This document shows, piece by piece, positions 1 through 5,763 of a stretch of 5,963 nucleotides of DNA. The translations under genes were made by a program, and so were the position numbers. Each line of letters starts with the position of its first letter. The stretch's first letter is position 1. Below the pieces are notes generated by a model. The model was not told the origin of the DNA. It saw nothing but the letters and a program-made list of their open reading frames with translations, and did not search any database. This stretch comes from Terriglobus sp. Lineage in GTDB: Bacteria; Acidobacteriota; Terriglobia; Terriglobales; Acidobacteriaceae. The stretch spans positions 1-5,963 of the forward strand of contig JAHFTZ010000168.1 in assembly GCA_023265355.1 (NCBI GenBank). The letters run 5' to 3'.

Positions 1-82
1 CCCGCGTGTGTGCGGCTTTGAAGGCTTATATTTCTTGTTTGTTTTAGAGGGAGGTGCGGGTTTTGCTTAGCGGCAACAGGGC

Positions 83-98
83 GTTGTCGGGTGACAAC
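83..98. repeat. Perfect inverted repeat, 6-bp arms
   Basis: GTTGTC and GACAAC are separated by GGGT. The motif CAACAGG occurs at 74-80 and again at 95-101, so the inverted repeat is embedded in a short direct repeat. No T-tract follows on either strand, so it does not look like an intrinsic terminator. Function unknown. Confidence 0.5.
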
Positions 99-150
99 AG
101 GCATCTGTTTGTGCGCTCCGGATGCTTTGTGCGGCGGGGTGCCGGGGAAA

Positions 151-212
151 AGCAGATCCCTGCGCTTCGCTACGGGATGACAAAGAAGCGAGGCTGCGGG
201 ATGGCGAAGAAG
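151..212. repeat. Intergenic repeat with stem-loop and imperfect tandem copy
   Basis: ATCCC (156-160) pairs with GGGAT (174-178), and GCG pairs with CGC inside the loop, giving a compact hairpin. The 19-base segment 170-188 recurs at 194-212 with 16 of 19 positions identical, all three differences being A/G transitions. The second copy sits at the very end of the yeiH unit, 4 bases short of its stop codon. From general familiarity, similar GATCCCTGCG/CTACGGGATGACAA elements are scattered through Acidobacteriaceae intergenic regions; that family link is inference. On the minus strand the hairpin is followed by CTGCTTTTC, so it might also help end yeiH transcription. Confidence 0.5.
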
Positions 213-215
213 AGA

Positions 216-1325
216 TCATCGGCCGGCCCCCAGGGAGTGGTAGGCCCAGAAGACGAGGCCGAGAGTAATCAGAGCGATGGCGATCTCGCCCAGGACGCCG
301 ACGACGATGGGACGCCAGCCCTGTCCGACGAGGTCGCGCAGCTGCGTGCGCAGGCCCACACCGGCGAAGGCGGGAAGAAAGGCCCAGCGCGAGAGGTTCG
401 AGAGGCTGGTAAGTTGTCCTTTGGTGAAGAATCCCGCCGTGGCCAGAACCGAGATCGCAAGGAAGCCGAGGATGAACTTCGGGAACTTCTGCCAGAGGAA
501 GAGCGCCTTGTTCGTGACGTTCGGCGCCTTGCCTTTGGACGACCAGTAGACTGCGTAGCCGAGGACGACGAAGCCGATGAAAGCGGAGCGGGCTGTCTTG
601 GCGAGGACGGCGAAGCGCCCGGCTTCTTCGCCGTAGAGCGCACCGGTGACGGTGGCTTCGGCGGTGTTGTCCACGGCGAGGCCGGTCCACATGCCATAGG
701 CCTGCTGCGTCATGTGGAGGGCATGACCGATGAGCGGGAAGGTGAAGAGGGCGATCGCGCCGAGCATCAGGATGGCGGCGATGGCGGTAGAGGTGTCTTC
801 TTCATCCGGCTCGATCGCGCCCTGCGCGGCCATGATGGCGGTAACGCCGCAGATGGAGCTGCCGATGGCGAGCAGAGAGGTGAGCTTGGGCGGAAGACGG
901 AAGATCTTTCCAAGCAGCGTCATGAAGCTGAGAGAGAGCGCCAGTTCAATGAAGACCAGGAAGAGAGAGAGTCCGCCGAGATGCAGGATGTCGTTAAAAA
1001 GAAACTTTGCGCCCACAAGAACGATGCCGAGCTTGAGCCAGAGTTCATAGGTCGCGACGCCGGGAGCGAAGATCTTCGAGACGCCAATGGTGTTGGAGAT
1101 CAGAAGGCCAAGGATGATGGCCCAGAGAACATACTCCATGTGCGGGAAGTAGATGTGCCGGGCCTGGAGGTTGCGGCCGAGCGTCTCCATCAGTTTGCCG
1201 AGAAGACCGATCCCAAAGAGCAGAGCCATGCCAGGCAGAAGGCGCAGAAACCCACTCCCGCCCTCAGAGACATTCTGGGTCGCGTGGCCGTGTTTGTTGC
1301 GTTCTAATGTGGCGGAAGGGGACAT
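216..1325 (-). CDS. yeiH: YeiH/PSE-family membrane protein (putative sulfate exporter)
   Basis: An integral inner-membrane protein of 369 residues belonging to the YeiH (UPF0324, putative sulfate exporter) family; E. coli YeiH is about 350 residues. The family name is a homology label and transport of sulfate is not firmly established. After a polar 25-residue N-terminus, hydrophobic segments lie near residues 28-48, 64-82, 98-115, 119-138, 150-168, 181-203, 246-262, 282-300 and 337-361. The family signature GSSICG is at 155-160. It is followed by an acidic loop EPDEED (172-177) and by a second conserved block, GLAVDNTAEATVTGA (215-229), where E. coli-type members have an HE-V-Q-like motif. 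The C-terminal GLRTQL (324-329) and the last membrane span fit the family. The start is ATG at 1325; the only good Shine-Dalgarno (AGGAG, 1345-1349) is 19 bases away, so translation is probably coupled to the small gene 25 bp upstream. Stop codon TGA. Confidence 0.88.
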   Translation of the reverse strand: MSPSATLERNKHGHATQNVSEGGSGFLRLLPGMALLFGIGLLGKLMETLGRNLQARHIYFPHMEYVLWAIILGLLISNTIGVSKIFAPGVATYELWLKLGIVLVGAKFLFNDILHLGGLSLFLVFIELALSLSFMTLLGKIFRLPPKLTSLLAIGSSICGVTAIMAAQGAIEPDEEDTSTAIAAILMLGAIALFTFPLIGHALHMTQQAYGMWTGLAVDNTAEATVTGALYGEEAGRFAVLAKTARSAFIGFVVLGYAVYWSSKGKAPNVTNKALFLWQKFPKFILGFLAISVLATAGFFTKGQLTSLSNLSRWAFLPAFAGVGLRTQLRDLVGQGWRPIVVGVLGEIAIALITLGLVFWAYHSLGAGR

Positions 1326-1330
1326 GGTGG

Positions 1331-1349
1331 AGGAGGCGTCGGCGCTCCT
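1331..1349 (-). promoter_or_regulatory. Hairpin occluding AGGAG ahead of yeiH
   Basis: On the minus strand AGGAG (1349-1345) pairs with CTCCT (1335-1331), and GC (1343-1342) pairs with GC (1337-1336) around a four-base loop, leaving C1344 bulged. The stem begins one base after the TAA of the small upstream gene and ends five bases before the yeiH ATG. A ribosome finishing the small gene would melt it. This is the layout expected for translational coupling, but function is inferred. Confidence 0.4.
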
Positions 1350-1350
1350 G

Positions 1351-1542
1351 TTAGAACCCGATACTGGGGATGATGTTGAGGCGAATGAGCAGCGCGAGGG
1401 TGAGCGCGATGCCGATCGCGAGCATGTCGATCTGTGCAGAGCCGTACTTGTGGCCCAGCGTGGCTTTTACCTTGGGCTGGCTGACAGCGTCAAAACGCGA
1501 AACGCGCGCTGTGGAGAGGTCTGCTGTGGTGGTGTAGGGCAT
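1351..1542 (-). CDS. Small single-span membrane protein, operon partner of YeiH
   Basis: A 63-residue protein I do not recognise from any named family. The start is ATG at 1542, supported by a textbook AGGAG six bases upstream. The same frame is open further upstream to 1623, but that part reads through a terminator-like hairpin and has no ribosome-binding site. Residues 1-37 are polar, with a basic patch K24, K26, H31, K32. Residues 38-53 form a hydrophobic segment, broken by R54 and followed by LNIIPSIGF at the C-terminus. By the positive-inside rule the N-terminus should be cytoplasmic. The gene ends TAA at 1351, 25 bp before yeiH, so the two are almost certainly co-transcribed. A role as an accessory or stabilising subunit of the YeiH protein is inference from adjacency and membrane topology alone. 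Confidence 0.72.
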   Translation of the reverse strand: MPYTTTADLSTARVSRFDAVSQPKVKATLGHKYGSAQIDMLAIGIALTLALLIRLNIIPSIGF

Positions 1543-1567
1543 TGCTGACTCCTGAATCCGTTGGGTG

Positions 1568-1588
1568 AGGCCTGTAGCTTTATGGCCT
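1568..1588 (-). promoter_or_regulatory. Small hairpin in the 5' leader of the small gene
   Basis: AGGCC and GGCCT form a perfect 5-bp stem around an 11-base loop containing AAAGCTA. It lies between the terminator-like hairpin and the ribosome-binding site. The loop string resembles part of the conserved SAM-II core, but the rest of that motif is not apparent, so no riboswitch call is made. Confidence 0.3.
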
Positions 1589-1608
1589 GCGGTGGGGAGT
1601 GTCTCCAG

Positions 1609-1648
1609 AAAGAGAAAACCCACGCTGCCGTTTGGCTCTGTGCGTGGG
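1609..1648 (-). terminator. Intrinsic terminator-like hairpin (clc terminator or leader attenuator)
   Basis: Read on the minus strand, CCCACGC (1648-1642) pairs perfectly with GCGTGGG (1625-1619). An inner GCC/GGC stem closes an AAAC loop, and the hairpin is followed directly by TTTTCTCTTT (1618-1609). This is the best rho-independent terminator signature in the window. It lies about 277 bases after the clc stop but only 66 bases before the start of the small gene. It could therefore end clc transcripts from afar, or act as an attenuator inside the leader of the small-gene/yeiH operon. Confidence 0.6.
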
Positions 1649-1783
1649 TGGGATGCTCTTATGTCTGGGGCGAGTGTGTGAAGCTCGACTTACTACAGAC
1701 AACAACAACCAACGCGACAGAGTGTCCCCGTACAACAGGGGCAACAGCTACAGATCGCGATGGAGTTGGTCAACACTGTTATC

Positions 1784-1812
1784 AAATTACCTTTGTGGAG
1801 TAGATGCGTCAA
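1784..1812 (-). promoter_or_regulatory. Candidate sigma-70 promoter for the small gene and yeiH
   Basis: On the minus strand TTGACG (1812-1807) is followed by a 17-base spacer and TAATTT (1789-1784). The -35 matches five of six consensus bases, but the -10 only three. A second TTGACC (1773-1768) lies 17 bases before TAGCTG, which is a poorer -10. If the first is used, the leader is about 235 bases and includes the hairpin at 1609-1648. Confidence 0.3.
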
Positions 1813-1924
1813 GCGCGAAGGACGATTCCGCGTTAGTCAATCTTTCTGTATCCGCCGAACCCTATTTGCTCCCGGCAGAAGAATATGGTCATGTAAGTAA
1901 CTCATTCAAATGGGCAATTATCGC

Positions 1925-3541
1925 TCACGCACGCTCTCGTCGCACTGGAGCGGTATATCTAAAGAGGCGAAGGCGCTCATTCTCGCGTTCCAGGGATAGG
2001 CTTCTTCCTCGCAGCAAATCTTTGAGCGATAGCTCGCCGCAGATGAGACCGGTCTCCCGATCGACGACGGGCATGGTTTCCAACCCTTCGGTCGCCATCA
2101 TCTCCGCCGCTCCCCGCGTTGTTGCGTCGGCATAAGCGTAGAAGGCAGGGCGCGGCGATGTCGGGGCGTTGGCGGCGAGCGCTGACATGGCTTCTCGGAC
2201 AAGAACAAGTTCAAGCGGATCGACACCGTACTCGCGGGTGAGATGATAGCCTCGCCGGCTAAGTTTTTCGGTCAGGATCGACCGCGGCATGATGAGAGCG
2301 GTCACAAGATACGACGCGATGCAGGCCACCGTAAGCGGAAGGAGAGCAGGCAGGCAATGGGTCACTTCCAGGCTGAAGAGGATGGCGGTGAGAGGAACGC
2401 CGAGCGATCCGGAGAGCATGGCCCCCATACCGATCAGGGCCCAGAACGCCTGCGCCTCATACGGAGCATGAGCCACATGTCCCGCGAGCGCTCCCACCGC
2501 TCCGCCGATCATGAGCAGCGGTGCAAGTACGCCACCGGAGGTTCCCGACCCCAGGGAAAAGGCCCACATCAGTGATTTCGCGATCAGGATTCCGACGATG
2601 AGTTTCAGGGGAGCACTTCCGTGGAGCAGTTCGGCGATGTTGTCGTAGCCAACTCCGAGGCCACGAGGAAAGAAAAGGCCTCCCACTCCAATGCCGAGGC
2701 CGCCGATGGCAGGCCACCACATCCAGTGGAGAGGAAGATGCTCAAAGAGATCTTCGAAGGCGTACATCATGCGACTCATGGCCGCTGCAACTATGCCGAG
2801 GAAAGCGCCCAAAAAGAGAGAGCCGATGGCGAAGGATACGGCATGCGTTCCCGCCAGAGTCGGCATCTCGAAGAGAGGTCCCGAACCGAGCCAATACGTC
2901 CGAAACAGCCCAGCGGTGGTACTTGCGATGGCTACCGGCACCAGGCTTCGAGGCCGCCATTCGAAGAGCAGAAGTTCCACGGCGAGAAGAATCGCGGCCA
3001 GCGGCGTCGCAAAAGTTGCCGACATTCCCGCAGCCGCACCGGCGACGAGAAGCGTGGTTCGTTCGGCATCGGTCACATGCATCCACTGTCCGATGAGCGA
3101 TCCAAAGGCCCCGCCGGTCATGATGATGGGGCCTTCCGCTCCGAACGGACCGCCCGAACCGATGGCGATGGCCGCCGAGACCGGTTTCAGAATCGCGATC
3201 TTCGGATCGACTTTGGCGCGATGGAGAAGAATCGCTTCAATGGCTTCCGGGATGCCATGCCCACGTATCTTGTCCGAGCCGAATCGAGCCATCAGGCCCA
3301 CAAGAAGACCTCCGACGACTGGAACGATCACCATCCAATGCCCCAGCGAACTGCCGGAGGGAGAGACCGAAGCAGTGCTGAAGCGGTGGTAGTAAAACAC
3401 ATTGGTTGAGAGCGCGATGCAGCGCAGAAGCAGAACGGCCAGCATGGTGGCGCAGAGGCCGATACCGACTGCAACGCCAGAGAGCATCCAGACACGTTGA
3501 TCGACCGTGAAATCCCTAAGACCCGATGGTTCCGACTGCAA
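1925..3541 (-). CDS. ClC-family anion channel/transporter with C-terminal CBS-like segment
   Basis: A 538-residue ClC-family membrane protein that would move chloride or related anions across the inner membrane. The conserved motifs are present in altered form: GHGIPE at 94-99 (canonical GSGIP), GAEGP at 134-138 (canonical GREGP, with the gating glutamate kept as E136), and GGVLAP at 336-341 (canonical GIFAP). By alignment to E. coli ClC-ec1, E189 corresponds to E202, while the internal proton glutamate E203 is replaced by L190. No tyrosine is seen around 419-420, where Y445 should fall. Membrane segments occupy roughly residues 18-420. The tail (about 440-513) contains one recognisable CBS-like unit (TMPVVDRETGLICGELSLKD, 489-508) rather than a clear pair. 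Translation likely starts at TTG 3541, with AAGAAGG as the ribosome-binding site; a stop lies five codons upstream, and the next ATG (residue 19) is inside the first helix region. It follows marR by 42 bp, probably in the same transcript. Confidence 0.9.
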   Translation of the reverse strand: MQSEPSGLRDFTVDQRVWMLSGVAVGIGLCATMLAVLLLRCIALSTNVFYYHRFSTASVSPSGSSLGHWMVIVPVVGGLLVGLMARFGSDKIRGHGIPEAIEAILLHRAKVDPKIAILKPVSAAIAIGSGGPFGAEGPIIMTGGAFGSLIGQWMHVTDAERTTLLVAGAAAGMSATFATPLAAILLAVELLLFEWRPRSLVPVAIASTTAGLFRTYWLGSGPLFEMPTLAGTHAVSFAIGSLFLGAFLGIVAAAMSRMMYAFEDLFEHLPLHWMWWPAIGGLGIGVGGLFFPRGLGVGYDNIAELLHGSAPLKLIVGILIAKSLMWAFSLGSGTSGGVLAPLLMIGGAVGALAGHVAHAPYEAQAFWALIGMGAMLSGSLGVPLTAILFSLEVTHCLPALLPLTVACIASYLVTALIMPRSILTEKLSRRGYHLTREYGVDPLELVLVREAMSALAANAPTSPRPAFYAYADATTRGAAEMMATEGLETMPVVDRETGLICGELSLKDLLRGRSLSLERENERLRLFRYTAPVRRERA

Positions 3542-3561
3542 GTGTGCCTTCTTTCACTGTG

Positions 3562-3582
3562 CGGTTTGCAGAGGCCAAACCG
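3562..3582 (-). promoter_or_regulatory. Stem-loop in the marR-clc spacer
   Basis: CGGTTTG (3562-3568) and CAAACCG (3576-3582) are perfect 7-bp arms around a 7-base loop. The stem begins one base after the marR stop codon on the minus strand, and its far end is 20 bases before the clc start. There is no T-tract, so it is not an intrinsic terminator. It may be an mRNA processing or stability element that sets the marR:clc ratio, or a DNA operator. Confidence 0.5.
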
Positions 3583-3583
3583 T

Positions 3584-4003
3584 CTAGGGTTTTGCCCTGC
3601 CGATGCGTGTCAATGCCTGGATCAGGGTGGGCGCTAATTCGCGTAACTGCCGCGCATGGACCTCTGAGAGCTGTTGAAGTGCAAGATGTCCCTGATCTGT
3701 CAGTTCCAGCAATACGCATCTGCGATCGTTGACGTCCGGCGTTCTACGTACGAGACCCGCTGACTCGCATCGCTTGCTGAGTTCGACCACCGTGTGGTGT
3801 CGAAGGGTCATGACCTCGGCTATGTAGGAGATGGTCACCAGGGTGCCGTCCGGTGCTCCCGCGATTTGCAACAGGAGTTGATGCTGCTGTGGCTGCAGAC
3901 CCGCCGCCGTTGCCGCCTGTTCGCTGAACTGGAGAAAGCGCCTGATCTCATGACGGAATCTGGCGAGCGACTGAATCTCACTCTTTTCGTTTTTTTTAGA
4001 CAT
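3584..4003 (-). CDS. MarR-family winged-helix transcriptional regulator
   Basis: A dimeric DNA-binding repressor/activator type; 139 residues from ATG 4003, the usual MarR size. In that numbering, the N-terminal helix (about 8-33) forms part of the dimer interface. The recognition HTH covers roughly LVTISYIAEVMTLRHHTVVE (55-74), and the wing carries the family signature DVNDRRCVLLELTDQG (90-105). C-terminal helices (about 108-132) complete the dimer region. A GTG at 4012 would add three residues, but neither start has a good Shine-Dalgarno. The likely -10 at 4022-4017 would place transcription initiation near 4010, which favours ATG 4003 and an almost leaderless mRNA. The dyad at 4021-4035 suggests autoregulation. 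The ligand is unknown; adjacency to clc suggests it controls that gene. Codons 3-5 contain an A8 run (3990-3997), a possible slippage site. Stop codon TAG. Confidence 0.9.
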   Translation of the reverse strand: MSKKNEKSEIQSLARFRHEIRRFLQFSEQAATAAGLQPQQHQLLLQIAGAPDGTLVTISYIAEVMTLRHHTVVELSKRCESAGLVRRTPDVNDRRCVLLELTDQGHLALQQLSEVHARQLRELAPTLIQALTRIGRAKP

Positions 4004-4016
4004 AATCGCCACGACA

Positions 4017-4045
4017 TTTATATCGTAACACGATACTTATTTGAG
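4017..4045 (-). promoter_or_regulatory. Candidate marR-clc promoter
   Basis: TATAAA (4022-4017) matches five of six -10 bases on the minus strand. Seventeen bases upstream, CTCAAA (4045-4040) is a weak -35 with three matches. The spacer contains the dyad operator candidate, a common arrangement for repression of a MarR gene's own promoter. Confidence 0.4.
4021..4035. promoter_or_regulatory. Putative MarR operator (15-bp dyad)
   Basis: TATCGT and ACGATA are perfect 6-bp arms separated by AAC. The TCGT-N3-ACGA core and its length fit MarR-family operators, and its position inside the likely promoter would let bound regulator block RNA polymerase. Binding by the adjacent regulator is inferred; no second copy of this dyad was noticed in the window. 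Confidence 0.5.
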
Positions 4046-4062
4046 CGAGAGCTCTCTCGCTC
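4043..4062. repeat. Near-perfect 20-bp palindrome upstream of marR
   Basis: GAGCGAGAG and CTCTCGCTC are perfect 9-bp arms with only CT between them. It lies seven bases beyond the 15-bp dyad and overlaps the weak -35. On the plus strand it is followed by only TTT and on the minus strand by AAATAAG, so it is a poor terminator. It may be a second operator of different sequence, or part of a transcription end for pgm. Its sequence is unrelated to the TATCGT dyad. Confidence 0.55.
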
Positions 4063-4085
4063 TTTCGCGCTTGAGAGAGGCCCAA

Positions 4086-4102
4086 CTCCGTATTTACCGG
4101 AG
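4086..4102 (-). terminator. Weak hairpin after pgm, possible transcription end
   Basis: CTCCG (4086-4090) pairs with CGGAG (4098-4102) around a 7-base loop, and on the minus strand GCC and GGC extend the stem past a three-base bulge. It begins 17 bases after the pgm stop codon. No T-tract follows, so if it ends transcription it would probably need Rho or the adjacent 20-bp palindrome. Confidence 0.25.
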
Positions 4103-4119
4103 GGCGTATATGTGCTGAA

Positions 4120-5763
4120 TTACCCTGCCAGCGCTGCGTCCACCAGGGCTTTGGCTTCGGTCTGGATCTGCTTGAGGTGATCTTCGCCCTTGAAGCTCTC
4201 AGCGTAGATCTTGTAGACGTCTTCCGTGCCGGATGGCCGGGCGGCGAACCAGCCGTTCTCCGTGGCAACTTTCAGGCCGCCGATGGCAGCGCCGTTGCCG
4301 GGAGCGTTGGTGAGGACCTGTGTGATGGGCTCTCCGGCGAGATCTTTTACCTTGACCTGTTCGGGCGAGAGCTTGCTGAGCTTGGCCTTCTCTTCGCGTG
4401 TGGCTGTGGCGTCGATGCGCTGGTAGACGGGCTCGCCGTACTTTGCAGTGAGGTCGGCGTAAAGCTGGCCGGGATCTTTGCCGGTGCGCGCGGTCATCTC
4501 GGCTGAAAGCAGACCCATGATGGGACCGTCTTTATCCGTGGACCAAGGACCCCCGTCCTTGCGGAGGAAGCTGGCGCCTGCGGACTCTTCTCCGCCGAAG
4601 CCGAGCGATCCGTCCATGAGGCCGTCGACAAACCACTTGAAGCCAACTGGAACCTCCAGAACTTTACGGCCGATCCCTGCGCCCACGCGGTCGATCATCG
4701 AGGAAGAGACGAGCGTCTTGCCAATGGCAGCATCTTTTCCCCATCCGGAGCGGTTGGTGAAGAGGTACTGGATGGCCACGGCGAGGTAGTGGTTCGGATT
4801 GAGCAGGCCGACGGAGCGCGCGACGATGCCATGGCGGTCGTGGTCTGTGTCGCAGGCAAAGGCGACGTCGAACTTGTCCTTCTTCGCGATCATGCTGGCC
4901 ATGGCGTAGGGCGAGGAGCAGTCCATGCGGATCTTGCCATCCCAATCGAGCGTCATGAAGCGGAAGGTCTGGTCGACTTCGGTGGAGAGGACGGTGAGCG
5001 GCAGCTTGTACTGCTCCGCGATGCGCGGCCAGTAGTCCACGCCCGCGCCGCCAAGGGGATCCACGGCGAAGGAGAGACCCGAGGAGCGGATGATGTCGAG
5101 GTCGAGCACGTCTTCGAGATGGCCGACGTACTCGGAGAGGAAGTCGTGCTTCTGTGTGGTGGAGGCGTTGAGGGCCTTGGTAAAGGGGATGCGTTTGACG
5201 CCTTCGAGGTGCGCGCGCAGGAGGTCATTGGCGCGATTCTCGATCCACTTGGTGACATTGGTGTCCGCCGGTCCGCCGTTGGGCGGGTTGTACTTGAAGC
5301 CGCCGTCGACGGGAGGATTATGCGAGGGCGTGATGACGATGCCGTCGGAGAGGCCTGTCGTCCTGCCGTGGTTGTACGTGAGGATGGCGTGCGAGAGAGC
5401 GGGCGTGGGGGTGTAGCGGCGCTCGCTGTCGATCAGTGTGGTGACGCCGTTGGCGGCGAGGACTTCGAGCGCGGAGATGAAGGCAGGCTCGGAGAGGGCG
5501 TGCGTATCCATCGCAAGGAAGAGGGGCCCGTCGATTTTTTCGCCCGCGCGGTACTCGCAGATGGCCTGCGTGATGGCGAGGATGTGCTGCTCGTTGAAGC
5601 TGCCCAGGAGGGCCGATCCGCGATGACCTGAGGTGCCGAAGGCGACGCGCTGCGCTGGCTGTTCCACATCGGGAAGGAGGGCGAAATAATCCGACGTGAG
5701 GCGGGGCAGGTTCGCGAGCGATGCCGGTGAGGGCAGTTTTCCGGCGTTGGGGTTCAGGCTCAT
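4120..5763 (-). CDS. pgm: Phosphoglucomutase, alpha-D-glucose phosphate-specific
   Basis: A cytosolic enzyme that interconverts glucose 1-phosphate and glucose 6-phosphate, linking glycolysis to glycogen, trehalose and nucleotide-sugar synthesis. The 547 residues match the E. coli Pgm type (about 546). All four active-site elements of the alpha-D-phosphohexomutase fold are seen: the N-terminal FGTSGHRGS block (42-50); the phosphoserine loop TPSHNPP (145-151), with S147 the phospho-carrier; the metal loop DTDHDR (305-310), with three Asp ligands; the sugar-binding GGEESAG (390-396); and the C-terminal phosphate-binding RPSGTED (509-515). The start is ATG at 5763, with GGAG nine bases upstream. 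It appears to be transcribed on its own: 107 bp separate it from the gene fragment upstream and 116 bp from marR downstream. Nothing suggests inactivation. Confidence 0.96.
   Translation of the reverse strand: MSLNPNAGKLPSPASLANLPRLTSDYFALLPDVEQPAQRVAFGTSGHRGSALLGSFNEQHILAITQAICEYRAGEKIDGPLFLAMDTHALSEPAFISALEVLAANGVTTLIDSERRYTPTPALSHAILTYNHGRTTGLSDGIVITPSHNPPVDGGFKYNPPNGGPADTNVTKWIENRANDLLRAHLEGVKRIPFTKALNASTTQKHDFLSEYVGHLEDVLDLDIIRSSGLSFAVDPLGGAGVDYWPRIAEQYKLPLTVLSTEVDQTFRFMTLDWDGKIRMDCSSPYAMASMIAKKDKFDVAFACDTDHDRHGIVARSVGLLNPNHYLAVAIQYLFTNRSGWGKDAAIGKTLVSSSMIDRVGAGIGRKVLEVPVGFKWFVDGLMDGSLGFGGEESAGASFLRKDGGPWSTDKDGPIMGLLSAEMTARTGKDPGQLYADLTAKYGEPVYQRIDATATREEKAKLSKLSPEQVKVKDLAGEPITQVLTNAPGNGAAIGGLKVATENGWFAARPSGTEDVYKIYAESFKGEDHLKQIQTEAKALVDAALAG

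Larger units (their letters stand above)
1..215. other. Non-coding left edge downstream of yeiH
   Basis: No convincing gene is seen here. The stretch follows the yeiH stop codon on the minus strand. It holds a perfect 6-bp inverted repeat (83-98), a stem-loop repeat unit (156-178) and two imperfect direct repeats (170-188 and 194-212). The outermost 50 bases are T-rich on the plus strand and include TATAAG read on the minus strand, which could be a -10 element for a gene beyond the window, but no matching -35 is visible. A long plus-strand reading frame that begins at 54 with GTG continues straight through the antisense of yeiH and is not credible as a gene. Confidence 0.6.
1543..1924. other. 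AT-richer intergenic/leader region between clc and the small gene
   Basis: This 382-bp gap is visibly less GC-rich than the genes on either side and contains no credible reading frame. In transcription order on the minus strand it holds a promoter candidate (1812-1784), a CCCC/GGGG stem around an 8-base loop (1741-1726), two CTGTAG direct repeats (1753-1748 and 1698-1693) flanking that stem, a short run of GTT triplets, a strong terminator-like hairpin with a T-rich tail (1648-1609), a second small hairpin AGGCC/GGCCT (1588-1568), and the AGGAG of the small gene. I do not recognise a known riboswitch class in it. Confidence 0.55.

Noticed and set aside
54..1307. Plus-strand open reading frame of 417 codons with AGGGAGG just before its GTG
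   Set aside because: It is the antisense shadow of yeiH, whose membrane segments and family motifs are clear. The product is a low-complexity, charged, Gly/Asp/Glu/Arg-rich sequence typical of a reverse frame in GC-rich DNA, and the AGGGAGG directly abuts the GTG without the normal spacing.
1561..1600. SAM-II-like string AAAGCTA in the leader
   Set aside because: Only a few bases agree with the SAM-II core; the required pseudoknot and the other conserved segments were not found.
1543..1623. N-terminal extension of the small gene to a start at 1623
   Set aside because: The extension reads from inside the terminator-like hairpin and through its T-rich tail, and has no ribosome-binding site, whereas ATG 1542 has AGGAG at ideal spacing.
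1698..1711. Short AAC/GTT triplet run as a microsatellite
   Set aside because: Only about three to four units, imperfect, and too short to be a meaningful repeat.
1599..2135. Plus-strand frame of 178 codons spanning the clc 3' end and the intergenic gap
   Set aside because: Composition is irregular, no domain is seen, there is no good start context, and part of it lies antisense to the CBS tail of clc.
2621..3409. Plus-strand open reading frames of 262 and 233 codons opposite clc
   Set aside because: Both overlap the conserved ClC core on the other strand and give biased His/Arg/Ser-rich products without domains.
3542..3583. Fluoride riboswitch ahead of clc
   Set aside because: The 42-bp spacer is too short and lacks the conserved fluoride riboswitch core; the protein also lacks a clear fluoride-type ClC filter.
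4789..5631. Plus-strand open reading frame of 280 codons opposite pgm
   Set aside because: Antisense to an unmistakable phosphoglucomutase with all catalytic motifs; the predicted protein has no recognisable domain and a composition expected of a shadow frame.
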